64,000 bases of DNA from Flavobacterium piscis (GTDB taxonomy: Bacteria; Bacteroidota; Bacteroidia; Flavobacteriales; Flavobacteriaceae). Of the stretch, positions 7,246 through 15,560 are shown piece by piece. Position 1 is the first letter of the stretch. Each line of letters begins with the position of its first letter. The notes beneath the pieces were generated by a model that was not told the origin of the DNA, made no database searches, and saw only the letters and a program-made list of their open reading frames with translations. The DNA lies in the NCBI RefSeq assembly GCF_001686925.1, contig NZ_LVEN01000035.1, forward strand, positions 186,001-250,000. Direction: 5' to 3'. The translations under genes were made by a program, and so were the position numbers.

Positions 7246-8634
7246 ATGAAATACGACGTTATTGTTTTAGGAAGTGGTCCTGGCGGATATGTAACAGCAA
7301 TTAGAGCTTCACAATTAGGCTTTAAAGTTGCTGTAGTAGAGAAAGAAAACCTTGGTGGTGTATGTTTGAACTGGGGATGTATCCCAACAAAAGCATTACT
7401 CAAATCAGCTCAGGTTTTTGATTACTTAAAACACGCTTCTGACTACGGATTAAAAGTTTCTGAATTCGATAAAGATTTCCCTGCTGTAGTACAACGTAGC
7501 CGTAGTGTTGCTGACGGAATGAGCAAAGGAGTTCAGTTTTTGATGAAGAAAAACAAAATTGACGTTATCGAAGGTTTTGGAAAACTAAAACCAGGTAAAA
7601 AACTTGACGTTACCGATAAAGACAATAAAGTTACAGAATATAGCGCTGATCACATTATCATTGCAACTGGTGCCCGCTCTCGTGAGTTGCCAAACTTACC
7701 ACAAGATGGCGTAAAAGTAATTGGTTACCGTCAGGCAATGACTTTACCAACACAACCAAAATCTATGATTATTGTAGGTTCTGGAGCGATTGGAGTTGAA
7801 TTCGCACATTTCTACAACTCAATGGGAACTGAAGTTACTATTGTAGAATTTATGCCAAACATTGTTCCTGTTGAAGACGAGGATATCTCTAAACAAATGG
7901 AGCGTTCTATGAAAAAAGCAGGAGTAAAAATTATGACCAACTCTTCTGTTGAGAAAATTGATACTACCGGAACTGGCGTAAAGGCAACTGTAAAAACAGC
8001 AAAAGGAGAAGAAATTCTTGAAGCTGACATCGTACTTTCTGCAGTTGGAATCAAAACTAACATCGAAAACATAGGTTTAGAAGAAGTTGGAATCGCTGTT
8101 GACAGAGATAAAATCTTAGTAAACGCTTACAACGCAACTAATATTCCTGGATATTATGCCATTGGAGACGTTACTCCTGGACAAGCTTTGGCTCACGTAG
8201 CTTCTGCAGAAGGAATTAACTGTGTAGAAAAAATCGCTGGTTTACACGTAGACCCAATCGATTACGGAAACGTTCCTGGTTGTACTTACGCAACTCCTGA
8301 AATTGCTTCTGTAGGATTAACAGAAAAACAAGCTAAAGAAAAAGGATACGAATTAAAAATTGGTAAATTCCCATTCTCAGCTTCAGGAAAAGCAAAAGCT
8401 GCAGGTGCTGCTGACGGATTCGTAAAAGTAATCTTTGATGCTAAATACGGAGAATGGTTAGGATGCCACATGATTGGTGCTGGTGTTACAGATATGATTG
8501 CAGAAGCAGTCGTAGCTCGTAAACTAGAAACTACAGGTCATGAAATCCTTAAATCTATTCACCCTCACCCAACAATGAGTGAGGCAGTTATGGAAGCTGT
8601 TGCTGATGCTTACGGCGAAGTAATTCACTTGTAA
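7246..8634 (+). CDS. lpdA: Dihydrolipoyl dehydrogenase (E3)
   Basis: 462 residues. FAD-binding GSGPGGYV is near residue 9, and the redox-active disulfide C40/C45 lies in GGVCLNWGCIPTK. An NAD-binding GSGAIGVEFA motif is near the middle, GYYAIGDV binds FAD, and the C-terminal catalytic pair H441/E446 is in HPHPTMSE. It reoxidises dihydrolipoamide in the pyruvate, 2-oxoglutarate, branched-chain oxoacid and glycine-cleavage complexes. It stands alone, away from E1 and E2 genes, and is followed by a hairpin terminator. Codon use is strongly biased to preferred codons, as expected for a highly expressed gene. Confidence 0.96.
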   Translation: MKYDVIVLGSGPGGYVTAIRASQLGFKVAVVEKENLGGVCLNWGCIPTKALLKSAQVFDYLKHASDYGLKVSEFDKDFPAVVQRSRSVADGMSKGVQFLMKKNKIDVIEGFGKLKPGKKLDVTDKDNKVTEYSADHIIIATGARSRELPNLPQDGVKVIGYRQAMTLPTQPKSMIIVGSGAIGVEFAHFYNSMGTEVTIVEFMPNIVPVEDEDISKQMERSMKKAGVKIMTNSSVEKIDTTGTGVKATVKTAKGEEILEADIVLSAVGIKTNIENIGLEEVGIAVDRDKILVNAYNATNIPGYYAIGDVTPGQALAHVASAEGINCVEKIAGLHVDPIDYGNVPGCTYATPEIASVGLTEKQAKEKGYELKIGKFPFSASGKAKAAGAADGFVKVIFDAKYGEWLGCHMIGAGVTDMIAEAVVARKLETTGHEILKSIHPHPTMSEAVMEAVADAYGEVIHL

Positions 8635-8674
8635 TATCAAACCGTTTTACGGTTACATATAATTTTCAATTTAA

Positions 8675-8708
8675 AAATCCGGTTTGTGAAAGCAAATCGG
8701 ATTTTTTT
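8675..8708 (+). terminator. Rho-independent terminator after lpdA
   Basis: Twelve-bp stem (aaatccggtttg / caaatcggattt, one G-U pair) and a T-run to 8708. It belongs to a family of four look-alike terminators between 8.6 and 12.2 kb. Confidence 0.88.
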
Positions 8709-8818
8709 GTTTTAATGACGCATCTGCTCTCCTTTCACTTACTTTAACTTTACAAATAAACAAATAAAATAGTAACCTTTTGATAGCAAACTGAAGCCCA
8801 TTTATGATAATAAAATGA

Positions 8819-8826
8819 TATTTTTG
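8819..8826 (+). promoter_or_regulatory. Candidate -7 box for the TPM gene
   Basis: TATTTTTG, fitting TAnnTTTG, 22 nt before the ATG at 8849. No clear -33 element. Confidence 0.35.
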
Positions 8827-8848
8827 CAGCACCCAAATTTATTTTCAA

Positions 8849-9358
8849 ATGAAAAAAATATTACTTGTTATTACAATTTCTTTCCTTTTGCCAAACAACT
8901 TTTTTGGCCAGTCGGGAAAAACAATTGCTCAAAATTCAGTCACCGAAAATACTTTTTCAAAATCATATAGTTATCTAAACGATTTCGAAAAAATATTAAC
9001 TTCAAATCAAATTACAACTTTAAACACAACTTTAAAATCTTCTGAAAAAAAATCAGGTTATAAAATTATTGTTGTTACCATTTCATCAATAAAACCGTAC
9101 GCGAGTGTTCCGGAATATGCATACTATTTAGAAAAGTATTTATCAGATAATTTAAAATTAAATCCTGCAATTTTAATTGTATTAAGCAAAGAGTTACGAC
9201 AAATTCAGATTCAAAGTAGTCGAAAGGGACTTAATAAACTAACTGAAGAAGAAACCAAAAACATTATAAACAATTTTGCAATACCCGAATTTAAAAAAGG
9301 TGATTTTTATAAAGGTTTAGAAAATGCGGTAAATCAAATTGTAAAAAAAATAGAATAG
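8849..9358 (+). CDS. Secreted or periplasmic TPM-domain protein
   Basis: 169 residues. A signal peptide (1-20, ending near FFGQ) precedes a TPM (YgcG/TPM_phosphatase) domain at about 40-160, recognised by the opening LNDFEKILTSNQITTLNTTL and the strand GYKIIVVTISSI. TPM proteins are small periplasmic or thylakoid proteins, in plants linked to photosystem II repair and in bacteria of unclear role; some have weak acid-phosphatase activity. There is no C-terminal membrane anchor, unlike many bacterial YgcG proteins. It is monocistronic, with a TATTTTTG box upstream and a hairpin terminator downstream. Confidence 0.8.
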   Translation: MKKILLVITISFLLPNNFFGQSGKTIAQNSVTENTFSKSYSYLNDFEKILTSNQITTLNTTLKSSEKKSGYKIIVVTISSIKPYASVPEYAYYLEKYLSDNLKLNPAILIVLSKELRQIQIQSSRKGLNKLTEEETKNIINNFAIPEFKKGDFYKGLENAVNQIVKKIE

Positions 9359-9382
9359 ATTAAAAAAAACTTTTTTTTGTAG

Positions 9383-9417
9383 AATCCGGTTTGCGAAAGC
9401 AAGTCGGATTTTTTTTT
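9383..9417 (+). terminator. Rho-independent terminator after the TPM gene
   Basis: aatccggtttg (9383-9393) pairs with caagtcggatt (9400-9410) around loop cgaaag, then nine T. Same family as the hairpin after lpdA. Confidence 0.88.
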
Positions 9418-9533
9418 ACCGCAAAAAAACTAAAACGCCATAAAACATTCATCAAATCAACCATTACTTTTTTTACTTTCTTACAAAAAAATTATATTTA
9501 CGTAATACGAAATAATATTCTAAAATATCAATA

Positions 9534-10283
9534 ATGGAAAATACACCAATTTTTTTTGCCGACGGAGAAAGTCCAAAAATGATCGAAGCCTTCAAAAAAG
9601 CTCAGGAAACGTTTAAGTATTTCTGGAGAGAATTGTCCTGGGAATACCGACGAATAGTACCGGCACTTGATGTTGCCTGCGTAAAACTGGCTTTTACACA
9701 GGAAATAAATAACGATACCGTAGTCGAACATATGTGGATCAATGAGATAAATTTTGATGGCGAAAAAATAAAAGGCATTTTAGTAAACGACCCTAACGAA
9801 TTAACAAATGTTAGTAATGGCGAATATGTAGAAATTCCGGCAAATCAAATTAGTGACTGGCTATTTGTCACTCAGGATAAAACATACGGAGGTTTCACCA
9901 TACAAGCTATGAGATCAGAAATGAACGAAACCGAAAGAGAAGAACATGATGCTGCCTGGGGATTAAATTTTGGCGATTTTAATGATATTCTAGTTGCTTA
10001 CGAACAAAAAGAAAAACCGGAAAACCTTGTAGAACATCCTATGAGCCAAAACATGCGGGAAAGCCTTCTGGAATTTATAAGGACAAACCCAAATGAACTT
10101 ACCGCTCAGGACGAATTAGGATATACTTTTTTGCATCGCGAAGCAATTGCAGGAAACAGTACAACAGTAAAAGTATTAATAGAATCCGGTGCAGATGTAA
10201 ACGCAAAAACGCATAATAATAAAACCGCCTTAGATTTTGCAGAACAACTAAAATGGGAACATATCATTCCAATTTTAAAATAA
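9534..10283 (+). CDS. DUF2314 domain protein with C-terminal ankyrin repeats
   Basis: 249 residues. Positions about 15-150 form a DUF2314 domain (VEHMWINEINFDGEKIKGIL, ANQISDWLFV). The C-terminus (about 188-249) contains two ankyrin repeats, seen as LGYTFLHREAIAGNSTTVKV and SGADVNAKTHNNKTALDFA. No signal peptide, so cytoplasmic. Both domain types occur among immunity proteins of polymorphic-toxin systems, but no toxin gene is adjacent, so this is only a contextual hint. A perfect 13-bp hairpin terminator follows. The molecular function is unknown. Confidence 0.75.
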   Translation: MENTPIFFADGESPKMIEAFKKAQETFKYFWRELSWEYRRIVPALDVACVKLAFTQEINNDTVVEHMWINEINFDGEKIKGILVNDPNELTNVSNGEYVEIPANQISDWLFVTQDKTYGGFTIQAMRSEMNETEREEHDAAWGLNFGDFNDILVAYEQKEKPENLVEHPMSQNMRESLLEFIRTNPNELTAQDELGYTFLHREAIAGNSTTVKVLIESGADVNAKTHNNKTALDFAEQLKWEHIIPILK

Positions 10284-10292
10284 GAGTTTTTA

Positions 10293-10329
10293 AAATCCGA
10301 TTTGCTTCTTTTTGCAAATCGGATTTTTT
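10293..10329 (+). terminator. Rho-independent terminator after the DUF2314 gene
   Basis: Perfect 13-bp stem aaatccgatttgc (10293-10305) / gcaaatcggattt (10314-10326) and a short T-run. Confidence 0.88.
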
Positions 10330-10432
10330 ATTAGTAAGTCTTTATTTGATGTAAGTTGCCAAATTATTTCATTTAATTAAAAAAACACGCCAAAACTTAT
10401 ATTTTAATAACTTTATACCTAAATAATAAGTC

Positions 10433-11335
10433 ATGAAAGAAGTATGCATTGTTGAGTTTCCATCTAATTTGGGCTTAAAAGAACCTCAACCCGGAAAAGA
10501 ACCAGGCGTAAAAAATCTGCCTAACTGGTTCTGGAAACATAATTTGCATAAAGCCATCAATCATAAGGATGTTCTAAGGCTCGATCCTCCACGATACACA
10601 AATATTAGAGAAATTGAAACTAATATACTAAATGCAAATGCATTGGTCGATTACGCACGGGAACAAGCCTATTTAATAAACAATTTACTTTCGCAAAATA
10701 AATTTCCGTTTATACTGGGCGGCGATTGCAGTATATTGTTGGGATCGGCAATTGCATTAAAACAAAAAGGTAATTACGGCTTATTTTATCTTGACGGCCA
10801 TACTGATTTTATGGATGTTTCCTTGTCTGAAACCGGAGGAGTCGGCGGAATGGCAGCTTCGATAGTAACGGGAAACGGACATAAAAAACTCACTGATATT
10901 CTTAATTTATCGCCTTATATAAAAGAAGAAAATCTTTGGTGCGTAGGCAATCGCGAATACGATGATGAGTACGAAAATGAAATCCGCAATTCGGCCGCAA
11001 CTTACCTGAGTCTTCGTGAATTGCGAAAACAAGGCATCTCAATTGCTGTTCAGTCTTTTCTTTTAGAGGTAAAAAACAAGAATCTCGACGGTTTCTGGCT
11101 GCATATAGATGTCGATGTTTTAAACGATACTATCATGCCCTGTGTAGACAGTCAAACGCCTGATGGTCTTACTTATCAGGAATTTAATGAGCTGACCTCC
11201 TATTTGTTTCAAAACGAAAAATTAAGCGGACTCGAAATCACTATTCTCGATCCTGATTTAGATCCTACTGGGCAATATACCAGAGACTTTGTGCAAAATA
11301 TCACGATTACTTTTAATACACATTTTGGACATTAG
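10433..11335 (+). CDS. Arginase/ureohydrolase family protein
   Basis: 300 residues with the arginase fold motifs: GGDCS around D98, LDGHTDF with D121, H123 and D125, and HIDVDV with D226 and D228, followed by PCVDSQTPDGLT. These are the binuclear Mn ligands, except that the first His of classical GGDHS is Cys here. Many members of the wider arginase family have this variant and their substrates are unknown, so arginase activity should not be assumed; agmatinase- or guanidino-acid-type activity is possible. Cytoplasmic and monocistronic. Confidence 0.82.
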   Translation: MKEVCIVEFPSNLGLKEPQPGKEPGVKNLPNWFWKHNLHKAINHKDVLRLDPPRYTNIREIETNILNANALVDYAREQAYLINNLLSQNKFPFILGGDCSILLGSAIALKQKGNYGLFYLDGHTDFMDVSLSETGGVGGMAASIVTGNGHKKLTDILNLSPYIKEENLWCVGNREYDDEYENEIRNSAATYLSLRELRKQGISIAVQSFLLEVKNKNLDGFWLHIDVDVLNDTIMPCVDSQTPDGLTYQEFNELTSYLFQNEKLSGLEITILDPDLDPTGQYTRDFVQNITITFNTHFGH

Positions 11336-11464
11336 ACGATTAAAAAACAGAAAATTCTATTTTATAAAATATAAAAATCCTAAATTTTCTTTTTAAATTA
11401 GACTAACTAATATTTCATTCGATATAAGAAATAATTACAAAGTCTCCTATTTAAACCAGAAAGC

Positions 11465-12109
11465 ATGACATTAGACGAATATAAAAAACAATTTTCAGAA
11501 GACGATGCTGTCGGCTGGATCGCAATAGATCAGGAATTTGATCGTCTTTACCCCAATCAGGAACCCAAACATTATGTCCCCCCAATACCTTACATGCTGG
11601 GCGGCGAAGATCCGCTTGACGGAATAAGCATTTACGAGAGTAAAAAGCAAACAGATCATCTGCATTTTGTAACCTACGGATTTTCAGAATTATATTATAA
11701 CGAAGAAAAACTAAACGATGAATTTAGCAAGTGGGGATTCGAACTTACTTTTAGATTAAAACCTTTTGAACCCGACAACGGAAACCCAAGTTGGGCCATC
11801 GTAATGCTCCAAAACATTGCCAGATATGTTTTCGACAGCGGCAATTGGTTCGAAGAGTTTCATTACATGCCGGCAAATGGACCAATTCGACTAGATACAG
11901 ACACGGAAATCACTGCTTTAATAATTGTTGTTGATCCAGAAATCGAAAAAAAACAAACCCCGCATGGCGAACTTTCATTTCTGCAAATCGTAGGAATCAC
12001 TTCTGCCGAATACGAACATTTAAAAGCAAATCCCGAAACGGCTGAGGAACTAGTAAATAAACTCAAAGAAAACAATCCTTTACTAATTACGGATCTCACC
12101 AGAAAATAA
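11465..12109 (+). CDS. Suppressor-of-fused (SUFU) domain protein
   Basis: 214 residues. Typical bacterial SUFU features are seen: AIDQEFDRLYPNQEPKHYVP near the start, DGISIYES, then LHFVTYGFSELYYNE, and FELTFRLKPFE. No signal peptide. The bacterial family is named after the eukaryotic Hedgehog regulator, and in bacteria it is mainly known as an immunity-protein family in polymorphic-toxin loci. No partner toxin is present, so an orphan immunity or housekeeping binding role is open. A terminator of the local family follows. Confidence 0.82.
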   Translation: MTLDEYKKQFSEDDAVGWIAIDQEFDRLYPNQEPKHYVPPIPYMLGGEDPLDGISIYESKKQTDHLHFVTYGFSELYYNEEKLNDEFSKWGFELTFRLKPFEPDNGNPSWAIVMLQNIARYVFDSGNWFEEFHYMPANGPIRLDTDTEITALIIVVDPEIEKKQTPHGELSFLQIVGITSAEYEHLKANPETAEELVNKLKENNPLLITDLTRK

Positions 12110-12114
12110 CTCCA

Positions 12115-12146
12115 AAATCCGATTTATGAAAGTAAGTCGGATTTTT
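12115..12146 (+). terminator. Rho-independent terminator after the SUFU gene
   Basis: aaatccgattta (12115-12126) pairs with taagtcggattt (12133-12144), loop tgaaag, short T-run. Fourth copy of the local terminator family. Confidence 0.82.
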
Positions 12147-12157
12147 ATTTGGGCGAA

Positions 12158-12225
12158 TCCGCCGCGGCGGACTGGGCTGTCACTATATCTTTTATGGTGA
12201 ACCCCAGCATAAAAAGATGCCATTT
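12158..12225. repeat. G+C-rich palindrome and adjoining hairpin
   Basis: A perfect 14-bp palindrome tccgccgcggcgga (12158-12171) stands out in A+T-rich surroundings. It is followed by atcttttatg / cataaaaagat arms at about 12188-12219. It looks like an intergenic repeat element rather than a gene part. Confidence 0.6.
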
Positions 12226-12370
12226 CAATCCCTAACGCAAACACCGGTTTTCGTAAGAACATTATTTCTAAATTGAATTATTGCGATAAAAAGATTATTT
12301 TAGCTTAGATTAAAATACAGTATCAAAATAAACGCATTCAGTTAGTTACAAATAAAAAAAAGTTATTATT

Positions 12371-12760
12371 ATGAATCCGGACATACAAGAATATAATAAT
12401 TTACAAACTCGTTCAGATAAAGAAATCTGCGATCAGTTAGCCACGATAATCAATCAAAATCTTCCCGGTGCCCAAAGTAAAATCTGGCATGCTCACCCGG
12501 TTTGGTTTCTCGACGGAAATCCTATTGCGGGATATAGCAAATTAAAAAACAGCGTTCGTTTACTATTCTGGAGCGGTCAGTCGTTTGATGAAGAAAAACT
12601 AGCTGATGAAGGTTCTTTTAAAGCTGCTGAGTCGCGGTATACTGCCGCTGCACAAATCAACAAACAGGATCTCGAACGCTGGCTCAAAAAGGCTCAGGAA
12701 ATACAATGGGATTATAAAAATTTAATCAAGAGAAAAGGAATTTTAATACGATTAAAATAA
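12371..12760 (+). CDS. DUF1801 family protein
   Basis: 129 residues, small and cytoplasmic, with the DUF1801 (YdhG-like alpha/beta) pattern: a helical start, then KIWHAHPVWFLDGNPIAGYS, NSVRLLFWSGQSF and a C-terminal helix. Two other DUF1801 proteins lie at 24.7 and 30.5 kb, but they are too different for a recent local duplication. The family has been linked loosely to iron handling in Bacillus (Fra), but a general function is not known. Monocistronic, or loosely coupled to the membrane gene 43 nt downstream. Confidence 0.75.
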   Translation: MNPDIQEYNNLQTRSDKEICDQLATIINQNLPGAQSKIWHAHPVWFLDGNPIAGYSKLKNSVRLLFWSGQSFDEEKLADEGSFKAAESRYTAAAQINKQDLERWLKKAQEIQWDYKNLIKRKGILIRLK

Positions 12761-12803
12761 TAAATTTATCCATTATCATAAAGTCAAAAAGCATTCTATA
12801 TTT

Positions 12804-13358
12804 ATGAGTCGAAGAAATAAAAAAAACATTGAAGAAAAAAAATCAAAAAAAGACACCATCGCTTTTATTGTAAAAGTAATTTCAATTGTACTTTGTCTTA
12901 TTAGTTTTATATATGTAATCAGGCATTATACTAACTTTTTAATTGTAAAATTTGAGTTTTTACTTTACATCTATTTAATTGCCGGTCTTTTGTTTGGACT
13001 TTTGTTTTATAAATATCAAAAAGAATACGAAGGAAAAAATTTTAAATCAGGAAGTTATTTTGCTCTCATTCTGGTAGTTTATGGCACAATTTCATGTGCC
13101 ACCTTTTTTCTTGCCAACGAATATCTTTCAACTAATAAAGAATATATTGTAGTTTCGCCCATTTTCGAAAAACATGAAAGTTACAAAAGATCGCCTAACA
13201 GTATTGTAGTACAAATAGAAGGCACTAAAAAGGAAATCAATATACACAATTATGACTTTAAAGAAATTAGCATGTACAACTTTGCCGAAATAAGAATAAA
13301 GCGAGGATATTGGAATTTCCCTATCATACTCGAAACAAAACTCATACTAACTAAGTAA
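12804..13358 (+). CDS. Membrane protein of unknown function
   Basis: 184 residues. A very basic, Lys-rich N-terminus (MSRRNKKNIEEKKSKKDT) is followed by three hydrophobic helices at about 20-40, 48-68 and 85-103. A soluble C-terminal part of about 80 residues has alternating beta-like strands (EYIVVSPIFEKHESYKRSPN). Positive-inside reasoning puts the N-terminus in the cytoplasm and the C-terminal domain outside. No family is recognised. The next gene starts 37 nt downstream on the same strand. Confidence 0.6.
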   Translation: MSRRNKKNIEEKKSKKDTIAFIVKVISIVLCLISFIYVIRHYTNFLIVKFEFLLYIYLIAGLLFGLLFYKYQKEYEGKNFKSGSYFALILVVYGTISCATFFLANEYLSTNKEYIVVSPIFEKHESYKRSPNSIVVQIEGTKKEINIHNYDFKEISMYNFAEIRIKRGYWNFPIILETKLILTK

Positions 13359-13395
13359 AAAGCATTTACAGGCTATTTTAGCTGTAAATTTATAA

Positions 13396-14052
13396 ATGAA
13401 TAAAGAGCAAATAATACAAATACTAATTTATTCTCACGCACTCTTTGGCGGTATAGCACTACTTTCAGGTTTTATTTCATTAATAGCCAAAAAAGGAAAA
13501 AAGACACATAAAAAATCGGGAAAGCTTTTTTACTACTGCATGCTTTTATCTGCTTCAACTGCACTAGTTATTGCTTCGCTTCCCCAGCATGAAAGCCCGT
13601 TTTTATTTGCTATCGGGATTTTTAGTTCTTATTTTATCATAACAGGTTACAGGGCTTTACGATTCAAAAATAAAAACATCAATCTTAAAACAGATCAGCT
13701 AATTTCAGGAATTATGATCTTAACCGCAGTTTTGATGATTTTGTACAATCCGGTTGTTCATCACAAAATAAATATTGTTTTAACTGTTTTGGGTATCGTA
13801 GGACTCGTTTTCTCCAGCAGAGATTTGATGCTTTATAAAAACGCGGATAAACTTAATAATGTCTGGCTAAAATTACATTTAGGAAAAATGATTGGCGGAT
13901 ACATTTCAGCCACAACCGCTTTTGTTGTAGTAAATAATTTTTTCCAGGGTTTTTACGGTTGGTTTGTTCCCGGAACAATAGGCGGATTTTATATTGTTTA
14001 CTGGATAAAAAAGGTAAACAAACAACAGCCAACACAAATACGATTACAATAA
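13396..14052 (+). CDS. DUF2306-like multi-helix membrane protein
   Basis: 218 residues with about seven transmembrane helices. The loop after helix 1, KKGKKTHKKSGKLFY, is reminiscent of the G-x-H-R-x-x-G segment of DUF2306 proteins, which are predicted membrane electron carriers or four-helix heme-type proteins. Candidate histidines at helix ends (H14, H65 and the pair in PVVHHKIN) would suit heme ligation, but this is inference. Function unknown. A GNAT gene starts 27 nt downstream. Confidence 0.6.
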   Translation: MNKEQIIQILIYSHALFGGIALLSGFISLIAKKGKKTHKKSGKLFYYCMLLSASTALVIASLPQHESPFLFAIGIFSSYFIITGYRALRFKNKNINLKTDQLISGIMILTAVLMILYNPVVHHKINIVLTVLGIVGLVFSSRDLMLYKNADKLNNVWLKLHLGKMIGGYISATTAFVVVNNFFQGFYGWFVPGTIGGFYIVYWIKKVNKQQPTQIRLQ

Positions 14053-14079
14053 AATTGACTTTTCAACCCATCATTTATC

Positions 14080-14511
14080 ATGGAAATAAGAGAAATTAAA
14101 AATTCTGATTTTGATACTTTAAGAATCTTATTCTTAAAAGAAAGGCAAGCGACTTTTTCATGGATTGATCCTACTGAATTTAAATTAGATGATTTTGAAA
14201 AGCATATAAAAGGAGAATTGGTTCTGGTTGCTGTTGATAACGAAGTCCCCGTTGGTTTTATTTCGATCTGGATGCCTAATAATTTTATTCACCATTTTTA
14301 TATAGACCGGCAACATCAAAGCAAAGGCATTGGAACGCTACTATTGAAAGCCGCAATTCAACAAACCAATCTTCCCGTAACCTTAAAATGTTTAGAAGAA
14401 AATATAAAAGCCGTAACATTTTACAGAAAAAAAGGTTTTATCGAAAAAGAAAGAGGACCATCAGAACACGGAGGATATATTCTTTTCGAATTGTTAGAAA
14501 ATAGTATTTAA
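14080..14511 (+). CDS. GNAT family N-acetyltransferase
   Basis: 143 residues, a single GNAT domain. Acetyl-CoA-binding motif A is seen as FYIDRQHQSKGIGTLLLKAA (Q/R-x-x-G-x-G/A type), followed by motif B NIKAVTFYRKKGF. Cytoplasmic acetyl transfer from acetyl-CoA to an amine or protein N-terminus; the substrate is not predictable. Closely spaced with its neighbours, but they share no obvious pathway. Confidence 0.85.
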   Translation: MEIREIKNSDFDTLRILFLKERQATFSWIDPTEFKLDDFEKHIKGELVLVAVDNEVPVGFISIWMPNNFIHHFYIDRQHQSKGIGTLLLKAAIQQTNLPVTLKCLEENIKAVTFYRKKGFIEKERGPSEHGGYILFELLENSI

Positions 14512-14547
14512 ACTATAAATAAACCTATTAACAAACCCAACCAAAAA

Positions 14548-15051
14548 ATGAAAACAAATACCTTAATTCTTCTTGCAGGTTTGCTGCTTATCTTACTTTC
14601 TATTTTTCTTTCTTATAAAAAAGCTCAGAAAAACCAAAGCCCCAACATATTAGATCCTAAAAAAATACTTCCGGGGCCAATAGTTCACGATGAACTCAGT
14701 GAGGAACAAATCAAAAAAATAACGCAAATACAAGCTGTTTTTTCAGACATTTATCCCATATCATTAGAAGATACAATTACCAATTTTAAAAGAGACCGAA
14801 ATCCCGATAATGAAATTAGGGTTTGGGAAAATATGATGCATACTTATGAAACATTTATTGCTAAAAATCCGGAAATTAATGTAGAAAAGAAATCAGAAGT
14901 TTTTAAATTAATTCTCACACGTTCTATGATGGACGAGAACAAAGTACGATCTCAAACAGAATTTAAAATATTGAACGAAAATGAATTTAATGAAATATTA
15001 GCATCTTATACATTAGAATCAAAGCCTATTATCATAGAAAAACACTCTTAA
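14548..15051 (+). CDS. Single-pass membrane-anchored protein of unknown function
   Basis: 167 residues: an N-terminal membrane anchor (about 5-24, LILLAGLLLILLSIFLSYKK) without a lipobox, then a hydrophilic, mainly helical domain with many Glu, Asn and Lys. No recognised domain or catalytic motif. It ends 12 nt before the next small gene, so the two are probably co-transcribed. Confidence 0.55.
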   Translation: MKTNTLILLAGLLLILLSIFLSYKKAQKNQSPNILDPKKILPGPIVHDELSEEQIKKITQIQAVFSDIYPISLEDTITNFKRDRNPDNEIRVWENMMHTYETFIAKNPEINVEKKSEVFKLILTRSMMDENKVRSQTEFKILNENEFNEILASYTLESKPIIIEKHS

Positions 15052-15063
15052 AAACGTAAAACA

Positions 15064-15474
15064 ATGGCCAATACCTTCTACTCTTACTTAGCTTTTATAG
15101 CACCTAATTCAAATGCCAGCCTATCTCTTCTAAAAAACAATTTAGAAACTTTTTATCAAAAAGGAACTATAGAAAACAAACCCAAAATTGTTCTTGACAA
15201 CAATCAGATCGATATTATTTTTGATGATGATTATCAGCTCCATATTGCATTTTCTGAAGAAGAATATGTAAATGACGAAGCCGTCGAACTGGCAGAACAA
15301 TACGAATTTGACTGGAATGAAAATGTTTTTGATAAAGCCAAATTAGAAACCTGCCATAAAAGATTCGAAATTTGGGGCGATGATGATTTTGATATGGATT
15401 ATTTTAATGATAGTTTATTCGTAATCGAAGAAATACAAAATTTTAGTGATGTCACTATTTTCTCGATTCAATAA
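15064..15474 (+). CDS. Small acidic cytoplasmic protein of unknown function
   Basis: 136 residues, very acidic (runs such as IIFDDDYQ, FSEEEYVNDEA, WGDDDFDMDYF), with no signal peptide or membrane segment. Size, acidity and position 12 nt after another orphan gene recall immunity or inhibitor proteins, but no family is recognised and no toxin is adjacent. Treat as hypothetical. Confidence 0.55.
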   Translation: MANTFYSYLAFIAPNSNASLSLLKNNLETFYQKGTIENKPKIVLDNNQIDIIFDDDYQLHIAFSEEEYVNDEAVELAEQYEFDWNENVFDKAKLETCHKRFEIWGDDDFDMDYFNDSLFVIEEIQNFSDVTIFSIQ

Positions 15475-15560
15475 ATATTTTCGGATTAGAAGGCGTTCTT
15501 TATTTTGGTTTTAATTTGTATTTTCGTTCAAAAAGAAAAACGATAACCTAACACTAAATT

